A stretch of 64,000 nucleotides of DNA from Rubripirellula tenax (GTDB taxonomy: Bacteria > Planctomycetota > Planctomycetia > Pirellulales > Pirellulaceae): assembly GCF_007860125.1 (NCBI RefSeq), contig NZ_SJPW01000002.1, positions 632,147 to 696,146 of the forward strand, given 5' to 3'. The translations under genes were made by a program, and so were the position numbers. A model generated the notes under the pieces. That model was not told the DNA's origin. It did no database searches and saw only the letters and a list, made by a program, of their open reading frames with translations. This document shows, piece after piece, positions 18,631 to 27,955 of this stretch; the first letter of the stretch is position 1; every line of letters begins with the position of its first letter.

Positions 18631-19744
18631 ATGGACGCCGACCTCGTCAATCGCAGCAAAGAGATCACCAAGCGACTGAAACAGCTCGGAGACTCTCTTT
18701 GACTACTCTGCCAAATTGCAGGAAGGCAAAGCGATCGAGCTGAAGATGGGCGAGCCGGATTTCTGGAACGACAACGAATCGGCCCAGAAGACCGTGATGG
18801 AATTGAAGGCTCTCAAGGCGATCGTCGGCCCGATGACGGAATTGACCAGCTCGGCCGAGGATATGTCGGCGCTGTTCGAAATGGCCGAAGACGACGATTC
18901 GATCGTCGCCGAAGTTGCGTCGGAAATCGCCCGGTTAGAAAAGATCCTCGACGATCTCGAACTGAAGGCATTGCTAAACGGTCCCAACGATTCGGCCGGT
19001 GCGATCCTATCAATCAATGCGCGCGACGGCGGTACCGACGCGAACGATTGGGCCGACATGTTGCTGCGGATGTATTCGGCGTGGGCCGTCGGCGAGGACT
19101 TCAAGATCGAACTGTTGGACCGACAAGACAACGACGAAGCCGGCATCAACCACGCATCGATCGCGATCCGCGGACCGATGGCGTATGGCTACCTCAAAGG
19201 CGAAGAAGGCATGCACCGACTCGTTCGGATCAGCCCCTTCAACAGTGAAGGGAAACGTCAAACCAGTTTCGCCGCCGTCAGTGTTTCGCCGGAGATCGAT
19301 GACTCGTTCGTCGTCGAAATCGAAGACAAGGACGTTCGGATCGATACCTATCGGGCCGGTGGTGCGGGCGGTCAACACGTCAACAAAACCGACAGCGCCG
19401 TTCGTTTGACGCACGTCCCCACCAACACGGTCGTTCAGTGCCAAAACGAACGATCCCAGCATCAGAACAAGGAAACCGCTTGGAAGATGTTGCGCGCGAA
19501 GTTGGCTCGGATCGAAGAGGAGCGTCGTGAGGCCGAGGAAGCTCGCAAGTATGAAACGCAAGCTCGAACCGGATTCGGTAGCCAGATCCGGAACTACTTC
19601 TTGCACCCCGACCAGCGCGTCAAAGATGCTAGGACCGGGCACTACGTCGGCAACTTCAACAGCGTCATGGACGGCAGCGAACTGCAAGGATTTTTGGACG
19701 CGTTCTTGATGCTAAAAGCAGGCAAGATCGAAGCGACGTCGTAG
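18631..19744 (+). CDS. prfB: Peptide chain release factor 2 (programmed +1 frameshift)
   Basis: RF2 releases peptides at UGA and UAA. The gene is in two frames: 23 codons from ATG 18631 to CTT, then an in-frame TGA at 18700-18702. Translation resumes in the +1 frame at GAC (18701) and runs to 19744, giving about 370 aa (E. coli 365). Downstream motifs are the SPF anticodon-like tripeptide (RISPFNSEG) and the catalytic GGQ (RAGGAGGQHVNKTDS). The frameshift should give autoregulation: low RF2 favours the shift. It must not be annotated as broken. Confidence 0.96.
18688..18703 (+). promoter_or_regulatory. RF2 programmed frameshift site
   Basis: The slip site CTT TGA C spans 18697-18703, with a Shine-Dalgarno-like GGAG at 18688-18691, five bases upstream of CTT. 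This matches the known RF2 recoding signal, where the internal SD pushes the ribosome +1 when UGA decoding is slow. The E. coli SD spacer is 3 nt, so the stimulation here may be weaker. Confidence 0.92.
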
Positions 19745-19779
19745 CCGTTGTTTTTCCTTTTGCCGTTACGGCTTCCCCA

Positions 19780-21996
19780 CTAAGCCGCGCGTCGGATTGA
19801 TTGACCTTCGTCGCGGCCGTCCAATCCCGCGATCGACGCCCGTTCGCGGCGTAGGTCGCGGATCTTAGCGGCGTGATCGTGCAAGTCGGCTTCGAGATTG
19901 CGAATGCGATCGAGTGCCTTGCTGTTGGCGTCCAGCGAATCTTCATGCTCGGCACTGACCCGTTTCAGGTGTGCCATCAAATCGGTCACGCGATCCTGCA
20001 GCGACTTGTTCTCGGTTCGCAATTGCTCGGCCGCCTTCAACTGGGATGCCAGCTTGGTGATGTTGGCCCGCTGTGCATCGACGGTTTGCTTCATGTCCGA
20101 CAATGCGCCGATCGATTGATCGTGCTGTTTCGTCTTCGCTTGCAATTGCTTGGTCAAGTCGTTGACGTTGGATGACTGATTTTGAACTTGGCTGTGCAGT
20201 TCGGCGAGCGATTTTTCCATCTCGCCATGCGACTTCGCAAGCTCGTCCCGTTGACCGGTGACATCCGCGACTTGCTTTGCAGTAACGGCCAGTTGCTGGC
20301 GAGTTTCGCCCAGCGTCGCTTTCGTTTTCTCTAGTTCGGCCAACTGAGATTGTAGCGATTGAATCTGTTCGGTCCGTTTGCCGAGTTGTTCTTCCAGTTC
20401 GGCGGCCCGTTGGCGTTGGGCGGTTTGCTGTTCGACGGCTTTGACGAGTTCGGCCTTCTGGTTGGCGATCTGCTCGACACGTTGTTGATTGACGGTCTTC
20501 TGTTCGCCCAGCACCGTCGCGATCTCGGCAAGCTCGTTGCGTAGCGGCGATAGCTCGTCGACTTGCTGTTGCAGCTTCGCGACCACTTGGTCTCGTTCGG
20601 CGACAGATTTGGTAAGCGATTCGCGTTGTTGGACCATTCGATCCTTCTCGGTTGACGCTTCCTGTAACTTGGCTTGCAATTGAGCGACTTGAGATTGCAG
20701 CTGAGCGATCGCTTGGTCTCGCTTGCCCATCACACCGGTCAGCGATTCGTTTTGCTGTTGCATCTCGGCCGTTTGCTTGGACGACGTGGCCAGATGATGT
20801 TGCAGTTCGTCGAACTGGGCTCGCAATTGTTCGACTTCCGCTTCTCGCGATTCCAGCATCGACCGTTGCTCGGCCAACGAACTGGCGGCGGACTGCAGAT
20901 CAGTCGCCAATTCGTTACGTTCGATCTTCATCTCTTCGAACAGTTCGATCTGTTCATTTTGTTCAGCGATCTGGATCGCCATTGCATCGATTTTCGATTG
21001 CAATTCGACATTCGATTCGCGAATAGAGTCCAGGTCTTCACAGCGTGCGACCAAGTCCGTCTGCGTTTCTTTGAGCGATTGGTCGGCCGCTTCGTGATTC
21101 GACCGCAACGTTGCAACCTCTTCGCGAAGGGTCGCGATCGTCTTGGCGTTTTGAGACTGCGATTGGTCCGTCGCCGACGCTTGCGCGTCGAGGGTTTGTT
21201 GTAATTGTTCGATTTCAGTTTCGAGCGCGACTTGCGTTTGCTCGAAACGAAGTACCGATTCGTCACGATCGGCCAATTGGTCGGTCAGCATCGCGACGTT
21301 TTCCTGGGCCGACTGGGCCGCGTCGGCTTGCGTTTCTAGCTCGCGGCGTAGTTGTTCGACTTCGACTTCCAGTCGCGAGCGAAGTTGTTCTGTCTCCACC
21401 ACGGTGTGTCCGTGCTCGCCGACCTGTCGTTTCAGCGCATCGATCGTTTGCAAATATCCCGACGACGCTTTGTCTGTCTTTTCGAGGCGTGTTCTGAGGC
21501 TCTCGATCTCGACCTCGAGTTCGCGGTGGCTGGTTTGCAGTTCGACAAAGGACGTCGTGCGTTGTTCCAAGTCATTTTCTGCTGATGTCTTCAGCTTCAG
21601 TGCTTCTTGCAACTGACTTACAACGGTTTCGCTGCGTTTGAGTTCGCTGCCGAATTTTTCATCCGAAAGATCGCGTTCGCCGCGAAGCCTCGCCAATTCG
21701 TCACCGGCTGCCAAGGCAGCCGATCGGTGATCTTCGTTTTGTTGTTTGAGGGACTCGTACTGCGCACGGAGCGATTCCAGTTCCGTGGACGCAAACTCGT
21801 TGTCTTTTTGCAGTTTCACGAATTCCCGTTTCCGCTGACGCGCCGATCCGCGAGCCTTGAAATAGCGACTCTCCAGCCCATTCATCTTTTCGCTATCACC
21901 CGTTCGGTCGTGAAACCACAACAGGTGGCCAATCAATATGCCTGCGAGCACAAAGAAGATGGCGGAAACAAACGGCAGATTGAATAAGGCAGTCAT
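19780..21996 (-). CDS. Membrane-anchored long coiled-coil protein
   Basis: A 738-aa protein with one N-terminal transmembrane helix (about residues 5-27). Nearly everything from residue 45 to 730 is predicted coiled coil, rich in Gln, Glu and Leu, with repeated LRSQ/QLQ-type heptads. There is no ATPase head, so it is not an SMC protein. It probably spans or scaffolds the envelope, or forms a cytoplasmic fibre tethered to the membrane. It ends 35 bp from the convergent prfB. I do not know a named family. Confidence 0.75.
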   Translation of the reverse strand: MTALFNLPFVSAIFFVLAGILIGHLLWFHDRTGDSEKMNGLESRYFKARGSARQRKREFVKLQKDNEFASTELESLRAQYESLKQQNEDHRSAALAAGDELARLRGERDLSDEKFGSELKRSETVVSQLQEALKLKTSAENDLEQRTTSFVELQTSHRELEVEIESLRTRLEKTDKASSGYLQTIDALKRQVGEHGHTVVETEQLRSRLEVEVEQLRRELETQADAAQSAQENVAMLTDQLADRDESVLRFEQTQVALETEIEQLQQTLDAQASATDQSQSQNAKTIATLREEVATLRSNHEAADQSLKETQTDLVARCEDLDSIRESNVELQSKIDAMAIQIAEQNEQIELFEEMKIERNELATDLQSAASSLAEQRSMLESREAEVEQLRAQFDELQHHLATSSKQTAEMQQQNESLTGVMGKRDQAIAQLQSQVAQLQAKLQEASTEKDRMVQQRESLTKSVAERDQVVAKLQQQVDELSPLRNELAEIATVLGEQKTVNQQRVEQIANQKAELVKAVEQQTAQRQRAAELEEQLGKRTEQIQSLQSQLAELEKTKATLGETRQQLAVTAKQVADVTGQRDELAKSHGEMEKSLAELHSQVQNQSSNVNDLTKQLQAKTKQHDQSIGALSDMKQTVDAQRANITKLASQLKAAEQLRTENKSLQDRVTDLMAHLKRVSAEHEDSLDANSKALDRIRNLEADLHDHAAKIRDLRRERASIAGLDGRDEGQSIRRAA

Positions 21997-22211
21997 CGGG
22001 CGATCCCAGCGATAGGCACTTCGGACCGAGGCTCCTTCCGTGGAACGCCGGTATCGAAGGTTGGGCTATATCAAGACCACCGGCCGTGTGTCCACCTGAC
22101 TTTCACGCTTTTTGGCATCTGGGAAAGACTGTCAGCACGCTTCCAGTCAGTCGGCTTTCTTTCCCATGTCTAGCCGGTTGTTAGCGAAAGCAACGCTGAA
22201 CAAGGGGCTGG

Positions 22212-24389
22212 TTACTTTTCGATCGTCACGACCACATTTTTGAATGCCGGCGTTTTGCTGGCCGGGTCGACTTGGCGAGACACCAGCACATTCGATTCGG
22301 GGTAATACATCAAAGCGTTGCCGGGACGAATTTCTTCGTAGCCCCGCGCAAGGATCCCGGGCAGCGAACCTGTTTCGCTTTTGATGGTGACGCGTTGGTC
22401 GTGTTGCAATCCAAGGCGTTTCAAGTCGTCGGGGTGCATCAAGATGATGTCGCGGCGATCTTGGTTCCGATAAAGGTCTTCTTCTTCATAGACGACGGTG
22501 TTGAATTGACCTTCGCTGCGAACGGTCATCATGCGAAGTTCTTGTTGGCCGAGGCCCTTCAAGTTGGGCAGCGTGTGTGTGTGCATCACCGCGCGACCGT
22601 CTTCGGTGCCGAATTTTTTCTCGCGGAACGTTCGACCGTCGATCTGGAATTCTTCTTTGGTCGTTCCGATTTCGGTGATTTTTCCGTAACCGGGAACTAC
22701 GGCGCCAATCCAATCGCGGATCGTCGCGGTCTGTTTCATTGCGGTCCAATCGATGCCTTTGGCGTCCGGAATCAATCGTTCACCGATGGCGGCGATGATT
22801 TCCACTTCGCTACGCGGACCGGGCAGACGTCGCGGACCACCGTCACTCAACCGAACGTAGTTGAACATCGATTCTTGGGTGGTCGGTTCGGGTTCTTCGT
22901 CGCGTGCCAGCACCGGCAAGATGATCGTCTCGGCCGCCAATCCGTGCGCGTGGCCGGTATTCATCGTCGTATTGAGCATCACGTTCATTTCCAAGTTCGA
23001 CATCGCGGTTGCCGCGAACGTCGAATCGGGGTTGGAACCGTACAGGTTTCCGCCCAAACAGAAGCCGGCTTTGATTTCGCCGGTGGCGGCCGACTCCATG
23101 CACTCGAGCGTGTCCTTGCCGACTGTCGTGGGTAAAGTGACGCCGAATTTTGATTGCAAAGAATCGAAGATCTGATCCTTCAATTTTGGTGTCACGCCGA
23201 CGCTGCCGATGCCTTGAACGTTGCTGTGACCGCGGATCGGCATCAACCCACAACCCGGGCGGCCGACCATGCCTCGGCACATCGCCAAGTTGGCGATCGC
23301 TTGGACGTTCTCGACACCGTTGGCGTGGTGCGTGATGCCCATCGTCCAAGAGAACACGACGCGTTTGGCGTTCGAGTAAACCTTTGCGATTTCTTCGATC
23401 TCGCTGCGCGCGACGCCCGACTTGGTTTCGATTTCTTCCCATGACAAACGATCCACCGCGGCCAACCATTCTTGGCTGTCGCGGCAGTGGTCACGCATGA
23501 AATCGTTGTCCAAGGTGCCAGCGTTTTTGACCGCTTTGGCGATCCCCCACAACATCGCCAAGTCACCGCCGATATGCGGTTGGTAGTAATGGCTGGCGAT
23601 CTTGGTGCCCAGCATCAACGACACCGGATCGCTGGGCACGCGGAAACGGACCAACCCGGTTTCTCTGACAGGATTGATCACGATGACCGTGCCACCGCGA
23701 CGACGGATCTTCATCAACGTCGTCATCAAACGCGGGTGATTGCTGGCCGGGTTGCCGCCGATCAGGAACACGCAATCCGATTCTTCCAAGTCGTCCAATT
23801 GGATCGTCGCCGTGCCGCTGCCGACGCTGGATTGTAAGCCGACGCCGCTTGCTTGGTGGCAATAGTAGCTGCAGTTGTTGACGTTGTTGGTCCCGTAGAC
23901 ACGAGCCATCAATTGCAGAAGGAAGCCGGCTTCATTGCTGCTGCGGCCGCTGAAGTACCAGAACGTTTCGTCGGGCGTCAACGATTCGAATTTGGCGGCG
24001 ATCGCATCGAATGCTTCTTGCCACGTGATGACTTCGTAGTGCGATTCGCCTTGGCGATAGCGAACCGGGTGGATCAAACGGCCCAGCCGCTCGAGCTGAT
24101 ACGGCGTCATCGCCTTTAAGTCGGCGATGGAAGTCTTCTTCCAGAAATTCGGATCGATGCCGGGCTGCATATCGGCGGCCATCGCCTGCATGCTTTTTTT
24201 GCAGACTTCGGGGAAGTGCCCGGCCTCGTTGACCATGCCACCCTTTTGTCCGCCCATGCCAAGGGCGCACGTCTTGCACGAGTTGCGTGATCGAAGAGCC
24301 TTGTAGAGTTTCCAGACGCCGCCCGCTTCTTTGCCTTTCTTGAAGGTGTAAAGAATCGCGCGAAATCCGCCGCCGCTTCCGACTTTCAC
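22212..24389 (-). CDS. FdhF/YdeP-family molybdopterin oxidoreductase
   Basis: A 725-aa molybdopterin (bis-MGD) enzyme of the FdhF/YdeP formate-dehydrogenase-like family. The N-terminal motif CKTCALGMGGQKGG has too few cysteines for a normal [4Fe-4S] site. Further blocks are FWYFSGRSSNEAG, NNCSYYCHQASGVGL, LIGGNPASNHPR and a C-terminal MopB dinucleotide-binding domain (LGLQHDQRVTIKSETG). The start is GTG 24389 with a GGAAG ribosome site. No FdhD or electron-transfer partner is adjacent. The substrate is uncertain, since YdeP members are linked to acid resistance as well as to formate. Confidence 0.88.
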   Translation of the reverse strand: MKVGSGGGFRAILYTFKKGKEAGGVWKLYKALRSRNSCKTCALGMGGQKGGMVNEAGHFPEVCKKSMQAMAADMQPGIDPNFWKKTSIADLKAMTPYQLERLGRLIHPVRYRQGESHYEVITWQEAFDAIAAKFESLTPDETFWYFSGRSSNEAGFLLQLMARVYGTNNVNNCSYYCHQASGVGLQSSVGSGTATIQLDDLEESDCVFLIGGNPASNHPRLMTTLMKIRRRGGTVIVINPVRETGLVRFRVPSDPVSLMLGTKIASHYYQPHIGGDLAMLWGIAKAVKNAGTLDNDFMRDHCRDSQEWLAAVDRLSWEEIETKSGVARSEIEEIAKVYSNAKRVVFSWTMGITHHANGVENVQAIANLAMCRGMVGRPGCGLMPIRGHSNVQGIGSVGVTPKLKDQIFDSLQSKFGVTLPTTVGKDTLECMESAATGEIKAGFCLGGNLYGSNPDSTFAATAMSNLEMNVMLNTTMNTGHAHGLAAETIILPVLARDEEPEPTTQESMFNYVRLSDGGPRRLPGPRSEVEIIAAIGERLIPDAKGIDWTAMKQTATIRDWIGAVVPGYGKITEIGTTKEEFQIDGRTFREKKFGTEDGRAVMHTHTLPNLKGLGQQELRMMTVRSEGQFNTVVYEEEDLYRNQDRRDIILMHPDDLKRLGLQHDQRVTIKSETGSLPGILARGYEEIRPGNALMYYPESNVLVSRQVDPASKTPAFKNVVVTIEK

Positions 24390-24480
24390 TGCTGGTTACT
24401 TCCTAGAAAGGAATGGGACGATGACCGTGGGACTAGTTTAGCCGATCGGCGGGCCCAGCAGCACGGGCCGTTCACACTTC

Positions 24481-26628
24481 CTATTCTTCGCCCAACGCCG
24501 CGAACAGCGATCGCGAGGCCTCGGCATCACGTTCCGCACGGATTTTCGGGTCTTCGACCCACCATGGTGTCGACGCGACGCCGGTCGAAAGCGGAATCAG
24601 TTCGATGGGTTCAAACTGCTCGAACGCTTCGGTGCGTTCGAATCCGCGAGCGATGCGGACCGCCGCGTCCTGGCCGGTCCACTGGACGCGATCGGTCGCA
24701 ACGTCCCAGTTCGAGCTCGTTTCGTCGGCATAAATCCGTGCGATATCATTGCCGCCGCCCGTGGCGTACCCGATGGTCGACTCGAATCCCGAGGCGCTGA
24801 CGTGGTAACCCGGTCCGGTGATGATGGACCGACCCGATGAAATGCTCATCGTATCGTCGCCGGCCGAGTCATAGATTTCGGCGATGTCGTTGCCACCGCT
24901 GGTGGCGTACGCGTAGACCCGTTCAAACCCGTAAGCCAGTTGGAACGAGTCGTCGCTTCGCAGACTGGTGAATTGCGGTCGAACCGAAAGCGAGTCGTCG
25001 CCGCTGCTGTCGTTCAAGAACGCGACATCGTTACCGCCGGCGGTTGCGTGCACGTAAACCTTCGGAACACCCGTCACGGTGTACTCGAACCCGACGCCCT
25101 TCAACGTCGCCAGTCCTGGACGCGAATCCAAGTGGTCCGACGAAGTCGAATCAAACAACGAAGCCCGGTCGGGGCCTCCACCACCTTCGAAGGCGACCTT
25201 CTCAAATCCTCGCAGTTGGATCGTAAACGCATTGGTCGAAAGGGAGCCCGTGGACGAACCGACTTCGTCGCCGCTGGGATTCAAGATCAAACGTTCGGCT
25301 GCGTCGCTGCCCAAGATCGACAGCGAATCGTAGCCACCTCCGACATCGATGACGATCGCACCATCGTGCGCCGGATCGATGAAGTACGTTTTTTCGCCAA
25401 CTCGCATCACGATGCCGTCGCGCAGATCCAGTTGGACGTGTTCGCTTTCCACCGAACCGTCGAAGTGATCGATGGTTGCTTGCGTCGCGGGTTGGCCGAC
25501 CAGGGCAGCAGCCAAGTCCAACGTTCGATACGTTTGGCCCGTCGTTGGATCGGTGTGCTCGATCGAAGTATCTCGCATCCGCGCCAAAATATTGTCGGCG
25601 GTCGGCGACAACCCTTCGTCGATCATCGCTTGCCGGACCAGCATCGAGGCGCCGGCAATTTGGGGCGACGCCATGCTGGTGCCGTCGAGTGCCGCGAAAT
25701 CGTCGACCCGTCCGTCCCATCCGAACACATGGTCGGGAACCGAGCTGGAAACGGATCGCCCGCTTGCGGCAAAGATATCGGATTGTCGTTGTGCAAACTC
25801 GTTGAGTTCGCCGTTACCGTCGATCGACGACACGGGCACAACGGAATCGCTTGACGCGGGGTACAGCAATCCCGTGTTGCCATCGCCGCCGTCGAAGAAG
25901 TTTCCGGCCGCGGCGAACACCAGGATATTGTCCTGGCGCAGCAGCGAGAATTCATCTTCAAGCATCTGCATCGCGATCGCCTGATTGGCATCTGATAGTG
26001 CCGCGCCGACCGATAGATTGACCGTCGTGATCGGCGAGTCGAAGGCGTTGCGGTTGGCGTGTACCCATTGAAGGGCCGATTCGATCCATTGCAGTTGGCT
26101 GTTGCCATGATCGTCGAAGACGCGAAGCGCGACGATGTCGGCGTCCGACGCGACTCCGGTGAAGTCGTTTGTTTTTCCTGCTAGCGTTCCGGCAACGTGG
26201 GTTCCATGGAAGCCGGTCGGCCCATCGTCATAGGGGTCGGCATCGTCTTCGGCAAAGTCCCATCCGCCAACGACGCGGTATCCAGGACCGAAGCCTGTGC
26301 CACCATTGGGCGAGGCGAATGCGAGATGGTCCCACGCGATCCCGCTGTCGATCACAACGACGGTTTGGCCAGCGCCGCGTAAGTCAGTGGTGTCGAAGTC
26401 TGCGACGCCAGTGTCGGTATCGTCATGCAGTTCGGCCGGTGGCGGAACGGGGACGTTGTGTTGCAGGTCCAGGTCATCGCCCGTCCCGCCTAGATTCGTC
26501 CCACCCAGAACCGTCCCGCCCAATGCGTCCAGCATCAAGTCACCCGCCAGCGATGCAGACAGTGCAAGTCGTCGTTCGCACGGCTCGATTCGGTGCGCGT
26601 CGGCGTTCAGGGAGTCTCTTGTGAACAA
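24481..26628 (-). CDS. Secreted subtilisin-like serine protease (S8) with repeats
   Basis: About 715 aa from TTG 26628. The frame is open to 26790, but the extra 54 residues look like translated intergenic DNA. The start is chosen because HRIEPCERRLALSAS is a planctomycete N-terminal motif found just after the start. Catalytic residues are Asp in VVVIDSGIAWDH, His in GFHGTHVAGT, the oxyanion Asn in AAAGNFF and Ser in DGTSMASPQIAG. The C-terminal half has four or five repeats of the type ATAGGND ... SSGDDSLS, each about 50 residues, probably a surface-binding beta structure. An extracellular or cell-surface protease is likely. Confidence 0.85.
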   Translation of the reverse strand: MFTRDSLNADAHRIEPCERRLALSASLAGDLMLDALGGTVLGGTNLGGTGDDLDLQHNVPVPPPAELHDDTDTGVADFDTTDLRGAGQTVVVIDSGIAWDHLAFASPNGGTGFGPGYRVVGGWDFAEDDADPYDDGPTGFHGTHVAGTLAGKTNDFTGVASDADIVALRVFDDHGNSQLQWIESALQWVHANRNAFDSPITTVNLSVGAALSDANQAIAMQMLEDEFSLLRQDNILVFAAAGNFFDGGDGNTGLLYPASSDSVVPVSSIDGNGELNEFAQRQSDIFAASGRSVSSSVPDHVFGWDGRVDDFAALDGTSMASPQIAGASMLVRQAMIDEGLSPTADNILARMRDTSIEHTDPTTGQTYRTLDLAAALVGQPATQATIDHFDGSVESEHVQLDLRDGIVMRVGEKTYFIDPAHDGAIVIDVGGGYDSLSILGSDAAERLILNPSGDEVGSSTGSLSTNAFTIQLRGFEKVAFEGGGGPDRASLFDSTSSDHLDSRPGLATLKGVGFEYTVTGVPKVYVHATAGGNDVAFLNDSSGDDSLSVRPQFTSLRSDDSFQLAYGFERVYAYATSGGNDIAEIYDSAGDDTMSISSGRSIITGPGYHVSASGFESTIGYATGGGNDIARIYADETSSNWDVATDRVQWTGQDAAVRIARGFERTEAFEQFEPIELIPLSTGVASTPWWVEDPKIRAERDAEASRSLFAALGEE

Positions 26629-26856
26629 GCGGGTGGACTCAAAGTAATTCGAAAGCGGGGGGGAGTCGCCGGATTGCGCCGATTGGCGAACTTTCGGATA
26701 GGGCGCCCCAAACCAAGCGTAGGTCGCACAGTCACGCGCGACCTGCCTAACCCGACCTTCGACGAAAGCAGTCGACGAACCGACGCCCAAATGCCGAATT
26801 AAAAGGACAAGTCGTTACATCCGCGCCTGCTTTTCTGCTCTTTGAGGCTTCGTCTG

Positions 26857-27597
26857 ATGCCGCTTTTGAAACTTTGGAACACCCTTCGTGGTCGATCCGC
26901 ATCGAGTGAGACCGAAACGGTCGAGGTAAAGAGCGTCGCAGAGGTGTCGAATTCAGCGAATTCGAAGCCTGAAACCGCTGTTTCAAAGCCGAGTGTTGCC
27001 GCCCACACGGGGGCGGCGAGCAGGCCCGCGTCGAAGCCGACGCCCAAACCGGCACGGTCATCGATGTTAGGGATTTTTGGATCCTCGGGGCCACACGCTT
27101 CTCTTTGCAAGCAGATCAAAGCCCTCGCCGCTCCTGCCGGACGGGAAATCCGCACCGTCTTGGAAATCAACGTCGAAGACGGATCGCGTGCGATCGCCGT
27201 CTTGGGAACGCTTGCGAATCAGTGGCCGGTGCCTCCGGTCGCTGCCGAGGGCGAGTCCGTCGAAGCGGTGCCGACCGTCCGCTACATCGTCATCGATCAG
27301 TTCGAGATGGCCGGTGGCGAGACGACACTGAAGCAATTTCACCAAACCCTTCGGGGTGCGTCAATTCGTCCTCAGGTGTACCCCGAGCCGATCGACCGCG
27401 GATTGGTCCGTGTCGCCCATACGATCGGAGCCGTCGATTTGATTTTGGTCGCGACCGCGGCCGAACAATGGCAGGACGAGGCGATGTTGAAATTGATTTC
27501 GCGGGTCTCGCACAGCGAAACCACACTGTTGTATCGCGATGGTGACACCTGGAAGGCTTACTCGACTGGTGCAGCACAGGGGCGGCGGGCGGCTTGA
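26857..27597 (+). CDS. Conserved hypothetical protein with Pro/Ala/Lys linker
   Basis: A 246-aa protein from ATG 26857, with GAGG nine bases upstream. Residues 1-65 are low-complexity (Ser, Lys, Pro, Ala). Residues 75-240 form a compact alpha/beta domain beginning SLCKQIKALAAPAGREIRTVLEINVEDG and containing VRYIVIDQFEMAGG. The pattern (a start-of-domain Ser/Cys, an I-NVEDG-RAI strand, D-FEM) slightly resembles SAM-binding folds, but I cannot confirm it. It is divergent from the subtilase. Confidence 0.6.
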   Translation: MPLLKLWNTLRGRSASSETETVEVKSVAEVSNSANSKPETAVSKPSVAAHTGAASRPASKPTPKPARSSMLGIFGSSGPHASLCKQIKALAAPAGREIRTVLEINVEDGSRAIAVLGTLANQWPVPPVAAEGESVEAVPTVRYIVIDQFEMAGGETTLKQFHQTLRGASIRPQVYPEPIDRGLVRVAHTIGAVDLILVATAAEQWQDEAMLKLISRVSHSETTLLYRDGDTWKAYSTGAAQGRRAA

Positions 27598-27955
27598 TCG
27601 GTTTCTTGATCGTGTCAGGTGCGTGGCTGCGCGGGCCGGCGAAATCGTTACGCGACATACGTTCACTGCACCGCGGCTAATGGCGGATTATTGCGCATCA
27701 CGGTTTCTGGCGATGACGCCCGAACTTTGCGACTTCCCTCTGCGGCGGCACGCGCCTATCGTGTCTATCCGTTGATTGTCGCCGAACGGTAAATATTTTC
27801 CGTTTGGTAGCAATGTTATCTGGACTAAATTCTAAAAACGTCCCTCCCGTTCGGCGCTCTTGCTCGAGAGGCGGTTTTGGAAAAAAATACACCATTCGAC
27901 CTCTCCGCGCTCAAGACAGCCCGGACGCAATGGTGAACTGCAAACGAGAAGAAGT
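27598..27955. other. Intergenic region upstream of glmS, with a palindrome
   Basis: No gene is visible in these 358 bases. A 20-bp near-palindrome (AACGGTAAATATTTTCCGTT, two mismatches) lies at 27785-27804 inside an AT-rich stretch, 150 bp before glmS, and could be an operator. I see no conserved glmS ribozyme-like structure, and the ribosome site before glmS is the purine stretch GAGAAGAAG at about 27946-27954. Confidence 0.4.

Noticed and set aside
17584-18702. Long plus-strand frame opposite mnmA
   Set aside because: It is the antisense shadow of mnmA. Only its last 23 codons are real, as the first part of prfB.
27598-27955. glmS ribozyme
   Set aside because: I could not find the conserved core, and the ribozyme is largely restricted to Firmicutes.
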